Assembly (NCBI GenBank): GCA_964646885.1
Contig: CAZYFM010000001.1
Span: forward strand, 1 to 64,000
DNA from: SZUA-430 sp964646885
GTDB lineage: Bacteria; Pseudomonadota; Alphaproteobacteria; Micropepsales; Micropepsaceae
Direction of reading: 5' to 3'
Length of the DNA stretch: 64,000 nt
The notes below the pieces were generated by a model. The model ran no database searches and was not told the DNA's origin. It saw only the letters and a program-made list of their open reading frames with translations. Shown piece after piece: positions 25,612 to 34,015 of the stretch. The position numbers were made by a program, and so were the translations under genes. Position 1 is the stretch's first letter; each line of letters begins with the position of its first letter.

Positions 25612-26355
25612 TCACTCCACGAAATCACTGGGCGACCACGACAGGTGTTGGCCACTGTCGACGGCAATCATCTGTCCCGTCACCGACGGTGCAGACACAA
25701 GATACAGGACAGCCGCCGCAATGTCCTCCGGCCCGGACGGCCGTTTCAGGAGCGTGGACTGCACCTGCCGGTCGAAATTGGCCTGGCTCTGGTGGGACGC
25801 CTTGAGCGCCGGCCCGGGCGCGACCGCATTGACCCGGACGCGCGGAGCGAGCGCCTGCGCGAGGGTTTGCGTCATCGTCCAGAGCCCCGCCTTGGAGATG
25901 GTGTAAGACATGAATTGCGGTGACAGTCTCAGCACGGACTGGTCGATCAGGTTCGTGATTGACCCGTTGAGACCCGCCGGCAGGCGCCGCGCAAATCCCT
26001 GAGAAAGAACAAGCGGCGCGCGCAGGTTGATGCTCAGGTGCCGCTCCCAGCTGTCGCGCGTGGCTGTGTCCCACCGATCATCCTCAAAAATGGATGCGGA
26101 GTTGACGAGCGCGGTCACGGGTCCACCCGCAGTTTCGGCCTGCTGCAGCATTCCCTCGACATCGCTCTCGACGGCCAGGTCAGCCTTGATCAGCACGCAC
26201 TTGCGGCCGAGCGCCTTCACGTCAGCGGCAAGAGCCTTCGCATCGTTCTCGCTCGACAGATAGTGAGCCGCGATGTCCCACCCAGTGCGCGCCAGTTGCA
26301 TCGCAATTTCGCGCCCGAGGCGCTTGGCCGCCCCTGTCACCAGCGCAACGCTCAT
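25612..26355 (-). CDS. Pteridine reductase-like short-chain dehydrogenase
   Basis: The 247-residue Rossmann protein has TGAAKRLGRE at its nucleotide loop, where Arg12 replaces the first Gly of the classical TGxxxGxG. That Arg is the hallmark of PTR1-type pteridine reductases. It also has LVNSASIFEDD and the catalytic Tyr-Lys pair in YTISKAG. The expected reaction is NADPH-dependent reduction of a dihydropterin or dihydrofolate. The ATG overlaps the aldolase stop (ATGA), and folB follows within about 7 bp. This supports a dihydromonapterin/dihydrofolate reductase role, but a different SDR substrate remains possible. Confidence 0.82.
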   Translation of the reverse strand: MSVALVTGAAKRLGREIAMQLARTGWDIAAHYLSSENDAKALAADVKALGRKCVLIKADLAVESDVEGMLQQAETAGGPVTALVNSASIFEDDRWDTATRDSWERHLSINLRAPLVLSQGFARRLPAGLNGSITNLIDQSVLRLSPQFMSYTISKAGLWTMTQTLAQALAPRVRVNAVAPGPALKASHQSQANFDRQVQSTLLKRPSGPEDIAAAVLYLVSAPSVTGQMIAVDSGQHLSWSPSDFVE

Positions 26356-27059
26356 GTGCCTTGTCCTGTTTCGGGTTGCTGGCCGTAGGTACGGAACTTC
26401 TCGAGCACCTTCGCCATTTCCTTTTTGCTGAGAATCTGGGGACTGCCGGACCTGAGTGCCAGCAGGTACTGCGCCGCGAGAGCCTCGAGGTCCCGCGCTC
26501 GCTCAAAGGCCCGGGAAAGATCAGCTGCAACAGTGATGGCCCCATGGTTCGCGAGCAGGCACGCATGCTGCGCACCGAGAGCCTTCACCGCATGGCGCGC
26601 CAGCAACTCGCTGCCATAGGTCGCATAGGGCGCACACGCCACGTGGTCCCCACCGAACTCCGCCACCATGTAGTGAAACGCGGGAATGTCCTTGTGGAGA
26701 CACGACAGGGCAGTCGCATTCAGTGAGTGCGTGTGCACGATGGCACCCGCATCAGCGCGTGCCGCATAGATCGCAAGGTGCATGTGCCACTCGCTGGACG
26801 GCGCGCGCTGCCCTGCAGGCACTGTTCCATCGTTCAGGACATGCACGATGTCGGAAGTCTCAATTTCATCGTACGCCATGCCCGTGGGCGTGATGAGCAT
26901 GCCATCACCGGTGCGAACGGACAGGTTACCGCTTCGGCCCGGTGACAGGGCCGTTGAAGACATTGTCCGGCAGAATGAAACCAGGAGCGAGCGCGGTGCC
27001 GCCGGTTTGCGCCGCAATGCGCCCGCAACGCCGCGGTGCACCACGGCCGGCCGCTTCAC
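26352..27059 (-). CDS. Class II aldolase, fuculose-1-phosphate aldolase type (Ald2-like)
   Basis: The 235-residue product starts at a GTG overlapping the mtnA stop (GTGA). Numbered from that GTG, Glu90, His109, His111, Tyr130 and His172 have exactly the spacing of the catalytic Glu73, the zinc ligands His92, His94 and His155, and Tyr113 of E. coli FucA. The neighbouring segments SSEWHMHLAIY and CAPYATYG are also FucA-like. In the mtnP-apt-mtnA context it most likely cleaves 5-methylthioribulose 1-phosphate or 5-deoxyribulose 1-phosphate to DHAP and an aldehyde. The alternative is MtnB-type dehydratase activity in the same superfamily. Confidence 0.85.
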   Translation of the reverse strand: MKRPAVVHRGVAGALRRKPAAPRSLLVSFCRTMSSTALSPGRSGNLSVRTGDGMLITPTGMAYDEIETSDIVHVLNDGTVPAGQRAPSSEWHMHLAIYAARADAGAIVHTHSLNATALSCLHKDIPAFHYMVAEFGGDHVACAPYATYGSELLARHAVKALGAQHACLLANHGAITVAADLSRAFERARDLEALAAQYLLALRSGSPQILSKKEMAKVLEKFRTYGQQPETGQGT

Positions 27060-28150
27060 TTCCGGCGCTCCGGGAACAGCTTCAGCAGTCCTTCGGGCGA
27101 AGCTGCACACACACCCCTCTCCGTCACGAGCCCTGTCACCAGCCGCGCGGGCGTCACGTCGAATGCAGGGTTTGATGCAGGACTGCCGGGTGACGTGATT
27201 TCGACGGATTGCGTCGAGCCATCCTTCAGACGGCCGAGCACATGGGTGACCTCGCGGGCCGAGCGCAGTTCGATTTCAATGTCGCGACGGCCATCCGTGA
27301 TGGACCAGTCAATGGTGGAGGACGGAAGCGCAACATAGAACGGCACCTTGTTGTCGTACGCAGCAAGCGCCTTGAGGTAGGTACCGATCTTGTTGGCCAC
27401 ATCGCCCGAGGCTGTTGTCCTGTCGGTGCCAACGATGCACATGTCCACTTGCCCATGCTGCATGAAATGGCCACCGGCATTGTCGACGATGATCGTGTGC
27501 TTCACGCCATGGGCGCCCAGCTCATATGCGGTAAGCGAGCCACCCTGGTTGCGCGGGCGTGTTTCATCGACCCACACATGAACCGGAATGCCCGCATCAT
27601 GCGCCATGTAGATGGGCGCCAGCGCCGTTCCCCAGTCGACGCAGGCAAGCCATCCGGCATTGCAGTGCGTCAGGATATTGACGGGTTTGCCGTTTTTCCG
27701 CGCCGCAATGTCCTTGATGATTTGCAGGCCATTGCGTCCGATGGCCTCGTTCGTTGCCACATCCTGGTCACACAGCTCCGCCGCGCGACGGTAGGCAGCT
27801 TCCATGCGGCGTTCTGCGGGCACCGGCTTGACGGCCTCGACCATCTGGTCGAGCGCCCACTTGAGATTGATGGCCGTGGGCCGCGTGGCAACAAGCGTGT
27901 TGTAGGCACGCTCAAGCGATTGGTCAGAGGGATCCTGGCGCAGCGCCATGCACAAGCCGTAAGCAGCGGTGGCTCCGATCAGCGGCGCCCCCCGGACCAC
28001 CATGGTCGTGATGGCAACGGCTGCATCTTCAAGCGACTTCAGCGGCTTCGTCGCAAAGTCGAAAGGCAACAGGGTCTGGTCGATGACCTCGACAGACCAT
28101 CCGTCATCTGCCACCCAGATCGTGCGATACGCCCGGCCATGGATTTTCAT
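27056..28150 (-). CDS. mtnA: 5-methylthioribose-1-phosphate isomerase
   Basis: MtnA isomerises 5-methylthioribose 1-phosphate to the ribulose form. The 364-residue product has TMVVRGAPLIGATAAYG, the catalytic Cys in THCNAGWLAC and the catalytic Asp in GTDRTTASGDVANKIGTY. I place the start at the ATG at 28150 (MKIHGRAYRTIW), eight bases past the apt stop. The longer frame lies inside apt. It is followed without a gap by the class II aldolase gene. Confidence 0.95.
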   Translation of the reverse strand: MKIHGRAYRTIWVADDGWSVEVIDQTLLPFDFATKPLKSLEDAAVAITTMVVRGAPLIGATAAYGLCMALRQDPSDQSLERAYNTLVATRPTAINLKWALDQMVEAVKPVPAERRMEAAYRRAAELCDQDVATNEAIGRNGLQIIKDIAARKNGKPVNILTHCNAGWLACVDWGTALAPIYMAHDAGIPVHVWVDETRPRNQGGSLTAYELGAHGVKHTIIVDNAGGHFMQHGQVDMCIVGTDRTTASGDVANKIGTYLKALAAYDNKVPFYVALPSSTIDWSITDGRRDIEIELRSAREVTHVLGRLKDGSTQSVEITSPGSPASNPAFDVTPARLVTGLVTERGVCAASPEGLLKLFPERRK

Positions 28151-28157
28151 CTTGCGG

Positions 28158-28685
28158 TCAGTGCCCCTCGAACTCGACGAGCGAAAGCACCGTCTTGCCA
28201 AGCTTCTGGAGACGCTCGCGGCCCTTCAGCTCCGGCAGGTCGATGATGAAGCTGCAGCCGACGACCTTGCCACCGACTTTCTCGATCAGGCGGATGGCCG
28301 CTTCGGCCGTGCCGCCCGTGGCGATCAGGTCATCCACGAGAAGAACGTTCTCGCCGGGCTTCACCGCATCCTCGTGGATCTCGACAGTGTCGGTGCCATA
28401 CTCAAGGTCATAGCTCTGCTGGATCGTACGCCACGGCAGCTTGCCCTTCTTGCGGACGGGCACGAAGCCGACGGAAAGCTGGTGTGCAACGGCGCCTGCC
28501 AGGATGAACCCGCGCGCCTCGATGCCGACCACCTTGTCGATCCGCGTACCCGCATAGGGCTGCACAAGCCGGTCGACGGTCGTGCGGAACGCACGAGCGT
28601 TGCCGAACAGCGTGGTGACGTCGCGGAACATGATGCCCGGCTTCGGATAGTCGGGGATGGTACGGATGACTGACTTGATATCCAT
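28158..28685 (-). CDS. apt: Adenine phosphoribosyltransferase
   Basis: Apt makes AMP from adenine and PRPP. The 175-residue product begins with IRTIPDYPKPGIMFRD and has GIEARGF, RKKGKLPW and the PRPP loop VLLVDDLIATGGTAEA. It lies between mtnP and mtnA with gaps under 10 bp, so it would recover the adenine released by MtnP. Confidence 0.97.
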   Translation of the reverse strand: MDIKSVIRTIPDYPKPGIMFRDVTTLFGNARAFRTTVDRLVQPYAGTRIDKVVGIEARGFILAGAVAHQLSVGFVPVRKKGKLPWRTIQQSYDLEYGTDTVEIHEDAVKPGENVLLVDDLIATGGTAEAAIRLIEKVGGKVVGCSFIIDLPELKGRERLQKLGKTVLSLVEFEGH

Positions 28686-28688
28686 GGT

Positions 28689-29567
28689 TCAGGCCTTCTT
28701 GAGGACGCGACCGGCAACGGCGTCCAGTTTTGCGACAAGGGCAGGATCACGCTTTTCCGGCGCCGTGATGAGCGCGGTATCAAGCGTGGTTTCGATGTTG
28801 AGCGGCGAGTTGGTTCTCTTCGGGCCCAGCATGGGCGCCAGCGCCTTGAGCAGGGACCTCGCATTGTCCGCATTTCCATTCAGGATCTTGATGACCTGGT
28901 CCACGGTGACGTGGTCATGGTCGGCATGCCAGCAGTCGTAGTCGGTCACCATCGCCACGATCCCGTAGGGCAGCTCGGCCTCGCGGGCGAGCTTGGCTTC
29001 CGGCATGGCCGTCATCCCGATTACGCTGCAACCCCATGAACGATAGAGGTTGGACTCGGCAAACGTCGAGAACTGCGGACCTTCCATCGCCAGATATGTG
29101 CCACCGACGACGTGCTTGATGCCGGCCTGCTTGGCTGCTGCCGACATTGCATTGACGAGACGCGGACACACCGGATGCGCCATTGAGACATGCGCGACAA
29201 ACCCCGGTCCAAAGAACGACTTCTCGCGGGCAAAGGTTCGGTCGATGAACTGGTCGGCGAGGACGAAAGTGCCCGGCGGCAGCTCTTCCTTCAGCGAACC
29301 GCAGGCAGACACAGAAATCACATCGGTGACCCCTACCCGCTTCAGCGCATCGATGTTGGCGCGATAATTGATCGAGCTCGGGGATTGAACGTGACCGCGG
29401 CCGTGCCGCGGCAGGAACACCATGTCGACCCCGGCAAGGCGGCCGAACAGAAGCTCGTCCGAAGGCTCGCCCCAAGGGGAACGGACGCGCTCCCAGCGCG
29501 CATTCTCCAGTCCATCGACGCCATACACGCCGCTGCCGCCAATAACGCCTAGAACAGTGTTCGCCAT
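28689..29567 (-). CDS. mtnP: S-methyl-5'-thioadenosine phosphorylase
   Basis: MtnP cleaves methylthioadenosine with phosphate to adenine and 5-methylthioribose 1-phosphate. The 292-residue product has VIGGSGVYG, the phosphate-binding LPRHGRGH, the purine-site region EGPQFSTFAES and MTDYDCWH. The ATG at 29567, nine bases after GGAAGG, is preferred over the GTG at 29576. It heads an apparent minus-strand operon mtnP-apt-mtnA-aldolase-reductase-folB and is set apart from petC by a terminator. Confidence 0.95.
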   Translation of the reverse strand: MANTVLGVIGGSGVYGVDGLENARWERVRSPWGEPSDELLFGRLAGVDMVFLPRHGRGHVQSPSSINYRANIDALKRVGVTDVISVSACGSLKEELPPGTFVLADQFIDRTFAREKSFFGPGFVAHVSMAHPVCPRLVNAMSAAAKQAGIKHVVGGTYLAMEGPQFSTFAESNLYRSWGCSVIGMTAMPEAKLAREAELPYGIVAMVTDYDCWHADHDHVTVDQVIKILNGNADNARSLLKALAPMLGPKRTNSPLNIETTLDTALITAPEKRDPALVAKLDAVAGRVLKKA

Positions 29568-29652
29568 TCCGGTCACCCTTCCAAAATCGCCGCGTTTTTA
29601 ACACCTGCCCGGACCCGCGCAACGGAATTCGAGACCTGCTGGTCCGGGAAAC

Positions 29653-29683
29653 GAAAAAGGGGCCGGCTCGACGCCGACCCCTT
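29653..29683 (-). terminator. Rho-independent terminator after petC
   Basis: On the minus strand an 11-bp stem with one G-U pair (29683-29673 with 29667-29657) closes a 5-base loop and is followed by five T residues (29658-29654). It ends the petABC operon 27 bases after the petC stop and insulates the mtnP operon. Confidence 0.88.
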
Positions 29684-29709
29684 GGGATCATTGGAACGGA
29701 TCACCAGGA

Positions 29710-30507
29710 TCAGTGATCGACGTCCTTCCACTGCCTCTTGTAGGCAAGGAAAAGGAGGATCGACAGGAACACGAGGAAGATCACCACCTTCACGCCGAGT
29801 TCCTTGCGCGCTTCCATGTGCGGGTCTGCCGCCCAGGTCAGGAAGGCCACGACGTCCTTGGCCATCTGCTGCTTGGTAGCAGGCGGATTTCCATCCGGCC
29901 ACGTCACCTGGCCGTCCGAGCTGAGCGGAGGAGGCATGCCGATCTGGTGGCCCGCGAAGTACTCATTGTAGTAGAGGCCTTCGAGCACGGTCTTTCCGGC
30001 CGGCGGATCGGTGTAACCGGTCAGCAGCGAGTAGATGTAGTCCGGCCCCTCGCCTTCGATGCCATGCGCACGCGCCTTCACGATGACCGAAAGGTCGGGC
30101 GGAAGGGCGTTGTTGTTGGCGGCTCGCGCGGCCTTGTCGTTCGGATACGGCGACGGGAAACGATCAGCCAGGGTACCCGGACGCTGGATCGGCTCGCCCT
30201 TGTCGTCGAGTGCCGACACCTGCACGCCGGCAGCAATGGCCTTGGCCTGGGCTTGGGTGAACTCCGGTCCACCGGGCTGTGCCAGGTTACGGAAGGCAAT
30301 CAGGCGGGCGCCGTGGCAGGCCGCGCAGACTTCCTTGTAGACCTGATAGCCGCGCTGCAGCTGCTGGCGATCGAAGGTTCCGAAAGGACCCTCCCAGCTC
30401 CACTCCTGCTTATCCGGATGCTTGGGCTCCGTGTCTCCACCACCCGCGGCAAGCGCCTGGCTGGCAAGGGCAAGGGAAAGGGCGGATACGATTGCGAGAA
30501 TTCTCAT
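29710..30507 (-). CDS. petC: Cytochrome c1
   Basis: This is the membrane-anchored haem c subunit of the cytochrome bc1 complex, passing electrons from the Rieske protein to cytochrome c. The 265-residue product has a signal peptide (about 1-21), the haem motif CAACH (near residue 55), the Met ligand in QIGMPPPL and a C-terminal anchor helix ending in LFLAYKRQWKDVDH. The ATG at 30507 has AAGGAG seven bases upstream. The longer frame overlaps petB. It is third in petABC. Confidence 0.97.
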   Translation of the reverse strand: MRILAIVSALSLALASQALAAGGGDTEPKHPDKQEWSWEGPFGTFDRQQLQRGYQVYKEVCAACHGARLIAFRNLAQPGGPEFTQAQAKAIAAGVQVSALDDKGEPIQRPGTLADRFPSPYPNDKAARAANNNALPPDLSVIVKARAHGIEGEGPDYIYSLLTGYTDPPAGKTVLEGLYYNEYFAGHQIGMPPPLSSDGQVTWPDGNPPATKQQMAKDVVAFLTWAADPHMEARKELGVKVVIFLVFLSILLFLAYKRQWKDVDH

Positions 30508-30517
30508 GGCGCGCTCC

Positions 30518-31822
30518 TTACCCGTTCGCTTTCGCAGCGGATGCAGGGCCATTCTTGGCGAGGACCGCCGTGGCTATGCTCTCCGGAACTGGCAATGGCT
30601 TTTCCATGGTACTGACAATCGGTGTGATCAAGAGGAAGTGAGCGAAGTAGTAGATCGTGCAGATCTGCGACAGCAGCAGCTTCGAGATCGGCAGTGTCAG
30701 GCCGAAATAGAACTCGAAATTGCCATCCGGCGTCTGTGCACCGAGCATGCCCAGGATCCAGATCACGCCCACCAGCACGAAGAACAGCTGGCGCATCAGC
30801 GGACGGAACTTGTTCGAGCGCACGTGGCTGCGGTCAAGCCAGGGAAGGAACGCCCAGACCACGATCGCGCCAAACATGAGGAGCACGCCCAGCAGCTTGT
30901 CCGGCACCGAACGCAGGATCGCGTAGAGCGGCAGGTAGTACCACTCCGGCACGATGTGCGGCGGCGTCACGAGGCGATCCGCCGGAATGTAGTTGTCGGC
31001 GTGACCCAGGAAGTTCGGGTTGAAGAACACGAAGTACGAGAAGAACAGCACGAACAGGGCCAGCGCGAAGAGGTCCTTGATCGTGTAGTATGGGTGGAAC
31101 GGAACGGTGTCCGCAGGCCCCTTCACGTCAATGCCGAGCGGGTTGTTGTTGCCCGGAACGTGAAGTGCCCAGATGTGCAGCACCACGACGCCGGCAATGA
31201 CGAACGGCAGCAGGTAGTGCAGCGAGAAGAAGCGCTGCAGCGTCGTGTTGTCGACGGCGAATGAACCCCACAGCCACTGCGTGATAGCCGAACCCACGCC
31301 AGGGACGACCTGGTCGATCGAGCTGAAGAAGTTCGTGATGACGGTTGCACCCCAGAAGGACATCTGGCCCCACGGCAGCGTGTACCCAAGGAAGCCCGTG
31401 GCCATCATCAGCAGGTAGATGACGATGCCGAGCAGCCAGAGCACTTCGCGCGGCGCCTTGTATGAGCCGTAGTACAGGCCGCGGAAGATATGGATGTACA
31501 CCGCGATGAAGAACATCGAGGCGCCGTTCGAGTGTATGTAGCGGATCAGCCAGCCATAGTTCACGTCGCGCATGATGCGCTCGACGCTGTCAAAGGCCAT
31601 CGTTTCGTGGGGCACGTAATGCATCGCCAGAACGATGCCAGAAACGAGCTGCACCACGAGCATGAAGGCCAGGATGCCGCCGAACGTGAACCAGAAGTTC
31701 AGGTTCTTCGGCGTCGGGAACTGCAGCATCGTCTCGTCCATGAGACGGATGATCGGCAGCCGCGAGTCGAGCCACTTCGTGAATGCGGTCTTCGGTTGAT
31801 AGCTGTAGTTACCGTGAGCCAT
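30518..31822 (-). CDS. petB: Cytochrome b of the bc1 complex
   Basis: The 434-residue integral membrane subunit carries two b haems and the Qo and Qi quinone sites. It has eight or nine helices and His ligands in AMHYVPH/YIHIFRGLYYG and in SLHYLLPF/VLHIWALHVPG. The Qo-site motif is PEWYYLPLYAILRS. It sits between petA and petC with short gaps, in the fbcFBH order used by alphaproteobacteria. Confidence 0.98.
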   Translation of the reverse strand: MAHGNYSYQPKTAFTKWLDSRLPIIRLMDETMLQFPTPKNLNFWFTFGGILAFMLVVQLVSGIVLAMHYVPHETMAFDSVERIMRDVNYGWLIRYIHSNGASMFFIAVYIHIFRGLYYGSYKAPREVLWLLGIVIYLLMMATGFLGYTLPWGQMSFWGATVITNFFSSIDQVVPGVGSAITQWLWGSFAVDNTTLQRFFSLHYLLPFVIAGVVVLHIWALHVPGNNNPLGIDVKGPADTVPFHPYYTIKDLFALALFVLFFSYFVFFNPNFLGHADNYIPADRLVTPPHIVPEWYYLPLYAILRSVPDKLLGVLLMFGAIVVWAFLPWLDRSHVRSNKFRPLMRQLFFVLVGVIWILGMLGAQTPDGNFEFYFGLTLPISKLLLSQICTIYYFAHFLLITPIVSTMEKPLPVPESIATAVLAKNGPASAAKANG

Positions 31823-31833
31823 GGCTTTTTGTC

Positions 31834-32394
31834 TTATCCGTGTTCAGCCGGTGCAGCAGCCTTGGGCTCTGCGCCGATGAGGACCTTGGTGTCCGAGACA
31901 AACTGGTAAGGCGGGACCTCGAGGTTCCGCGGTGCGGGACCTTTGCGGATGCGGCCCGACGTGTCGTAGTGCGAACCATGGCAGGGGCACAGCCAACCGC
32001 CGTATTCACCCTTGAAAAGGTTCGACGGAATGCAGCCCAGATGCGTGCATGTCGCGACGAGGATGAGCCATTCCGGCTTCTGGACGCGATCCTTGTCGGT
32101 CTGCGGATCCTTGAGTTCGCCCATCGGGGCGTCCTCAGCCGCCTTGATTTCTTCCGGCGTGCGACGACGGATGAAGACAGGCTTCTTCTGCCACTCGATC
32201 GTGACGATCTGGCCAGGTTGGACCGGCGACAGGTCGAACTCGACCTCTTTCAGCGCCAGTGTGTCGGCAGCCGGATTCATCTGGTCGATGAAGGGCCACA
32301 ATACGATCGCACCGCCGACGGCGGCCGCCGTCTGGGATGCCACCAATAGAAAGTCACGCCGCGTAACGTTGGCGTTGTCTGCTGAGTGCGCCAA
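31834..32394 (-). CDS. petA: Rieske iron-sulfur subunit of the bc1 complex
   Basis: The 186-residue product has a Tat-type N terminus (VTRRDFLLVAS) and one membrane helix. The [2Fe-2S] motifs are CTHLGC and CPCHGSHY. It accepts electrons from ubiquinol at the Qo site. It is the first gene of petABC, and the upstream region to trmL (about 230 bp) contains an FNR-type box at its far end. Confidence 0.98.
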   Translation of the reverse strand: MAHSADNANVTRRDFLLVASQTAAAVGGAIVLWPFIDQMNPAADTLALKEVEFDLSPVQPGQIVTIEWQKKPVFIRRRTPEEIKAAEDAPMGELKDPQTDKDRVQKPEWLILVATCTHLGCIPSNLFKGEYGGWLCPCHGSHYDTSGRIRKGPAPRNLEVPPYQFVSDTKVLIGAEPKAAAPAEHG

Positions 32395-32608
32395 GGTATT
32401 CAGCCCCCTTTAAGGCGGGAAAACATTGAAGTTGTGATGATCAGGGTCACCGCAACTGTGAATCGCGATGGGTCCCGACAAGGCCTTGAAATCGCCCCGA
32501 AAATAGAGCGTCGTCAGAGAGCGGTCTTGCGTCACGATGCCGCATAAATCAGGCACGCACACCGCTGACGTAGATGATTCACATCTGTGTTGCGAATTTT
32601 CTCGGGAC

Positions 32609-32622
32609 TTGATCTTCATCAA
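32609..32622. promoter_or_regulatory. FNR/FnrL-type box on the trmL start codon
   Basis: TTGATCTTCATCAA is a perfect match to the FNR consensus TTGAT-N4-ATCAA. Its last base is the A of the trmL ATG at 32622. It lies between petABC and trmL-hemF, about 215 bp upstream of petA. Binding there would be expected to block transcription into trmL-hemF. An effect on petA from that distance is less certain. Confidence 0.75.
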
Positions 32623-33098
32623 TGCGAATTGCGCTGTTCCAGCCGGATATTGCTGCCAATGCCGGAACTATCATCCGCTTGGGAGCATGCATGGGCGTGC
32701 CGATCGACATCATTGAGCCGTGCGGCTTTCCGTTTGGAGACGCAGCGCTCCGGAGAGCGGGTCTTGATTATGTCCCGAAAGCACAGGTGACGCGTCATGC
32801 GTCATGGAATGCCTTTCGCGCGACGCGGCCAGCGCGCCTGGTACTCGCCTCGACGCGGGGCTCGACGCCCTACACGGATTTCGGGTTCGAGGACAGCGAC
32901 ACGCTGCTGTTGGGTCAGGAATCGTCCGGCGTCCCTGCAGACGTCGCCAATGCCTGCGATGGCAGGATTTTCATACCGATGGTGGAAGGCATGCGCTCGC
33001 TGAACGTGGCGGTCGCCGCCGGAATGATCCTTGGAGAGATGCTGCGGCAGACCCGCACGAATGGACGCGCAAAGGGAGAGATGCGCAATGAACATTGA
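32622..33098 (+). CDS. trmL: tRNA (cytidine(34)-2'-O)-methyltransferase
   Basis: TrmL 2'-O-methylates the wobble base of leucine tRNAs. The 158-residue SPOUT-fold product starts MRIALFQPDIAANAG and has the knot motifs GQESSGVP and IPMVEGMRSLNVAVAAG. The start codon abuts the FNR-type box. The 3' end overlaps hemF by 11 bp. Confidence 0.95.
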   Translation: MRIALFQPDIAANAGTIIRLGACMGVPIDIIEPCGFPFGDAALRRAGLDYVPKAQVTRHASWNAFRATRPARLVLASTRGSTPYTDFGFEDSDTLLLGQESSGVPADVANACDGRIFIPMVEGMRSLNVAVAAGMILGEMLRQTRTNGRAKGEMRNEH

Positions 33099-33957
33099 CG
33101 TTGTAACGGCGCAGAAGAACCGTGCCGCAAAATGGTTTGAGGAACTGCGCGACAGGATCTGCGCCGCTTTCGAAAGCCTTGAGGATTCGCTTGAGGGACA
33201 GTTGTCCGACCGTCCGGCGGGACGCTTCGAGCGAAAGACGTGGACGCGAGCGGCTGAGCCCGGAGCCGAATCCGGTGGCGGCACGATGTCCATCATGCGT
33301 GGCCGCGTGTTCGAGAAGGTCGGCGTGAACATCTCGACCGTGTACGGGCGGTTCTCGAAGGAGTTCGCTCAGAACATCCCGGGCGCGAGCGAGGATCCCC
33401 GCTTCTGGGCATCGGGAATCTCGCTGGTCGCCCACATGCAGAACCCGCATGTGCCGGCAGTACACATGAACACCCGCCACATCGTGACGACAAAGGGCTG
33501 GTTCGGTGGCGGCGCCGATCTCACGCCGATGAAGCGCGACGAACAGGACGCCGAGGACTTTCACGCGGCACTGCGCTCTGCGTGCGACAGGCATGATCCG
33601 TCCTACTATCGGGACTTCAAGACCTGGTGTGACGAGTACTTCTTCCTGCATCACCGCAATGAGCCCCGCGGCGCGGGCGGCATCTTCTACGACAACCTGA
33701 ACACCGGCGACTGGGAGGCGGACTTCGCCTTCACGCGCGACGTGGGCCTCGCCTTCCTCTCGATCTATCCCCAACTTGTGAAGCGGCACATGAACCGGCC
33801 CTGGACAACGGAAGACCGGGAACATCAGCTCATGCGGCGCGGCAGGTACGTGGAGTTCAACCTCCTTTACGACCGCGGAACGCAGTTCGGGCTCAAAACC
33901 GGCGGGAATGTCGAGGCAATCCTGATGTCGCTGCCGCCGGAGGTGCGCTGGCCTTGA
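33088..33957 (+). CDS. hemF: Oxygen-dependent coproporphyrinogen III oxidase
   Basis: HemF uses O2 to decarboxylate coproporphyrinogen III to protoporphyrinogen IX in haem synthesis. The 289-residue product has HMNTRHIVTTKGWFGGGADLTP-type substrate-binding residues, FKTWCDEYFFLHHRNEPRG and the C-terminal SLPPEVRW. The ATG at 33088 follows GGGAGAG and lies inside the end of trmL, so the two are coupled. O2 dependence fits the nearby FNR-type box. Confidence 0.97.
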   Translation: MNIDVVTAQKNRAAKWFEELRDRICAAFESLEDSLEGQLSDRPAGRFERKTWTRAAEPGAESGGGTMSIMRGRVFEKVGVNISTVYGRFSKEFAQNIPGASEDPRFWASGISLVAHMQNPHVPAVHMNTRHIVTTKGWFGGGADLTPMKRDEQDAEDFHAALRSACDRHDPSYYRDFKTWCDEYFFLHHRNEPRGAGGIFYDNLNTGDWEADFAFTRDVGLAFLSIYPQLVKRHMNRPWTTEDREHQLMRRGRYVEFNLLYDRGTQFGLKTGGNVEAILMSLPPEVRWP

Positions 33958-34015
33958 TGCCTGCGCAATGAGGGGATATCGCTAGGGCAGACAGGTTCCG
34001 AACCGGAGTTCCGAC

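Noticed and set aside
32572..32586. The imperfect palindrome AGATGATTCACATCT, which shares TGATTCACA with the lgt/ybjN region
   Set aside because: Arms of five bases and a single shared 9-mer are too weak to claim a common operator.
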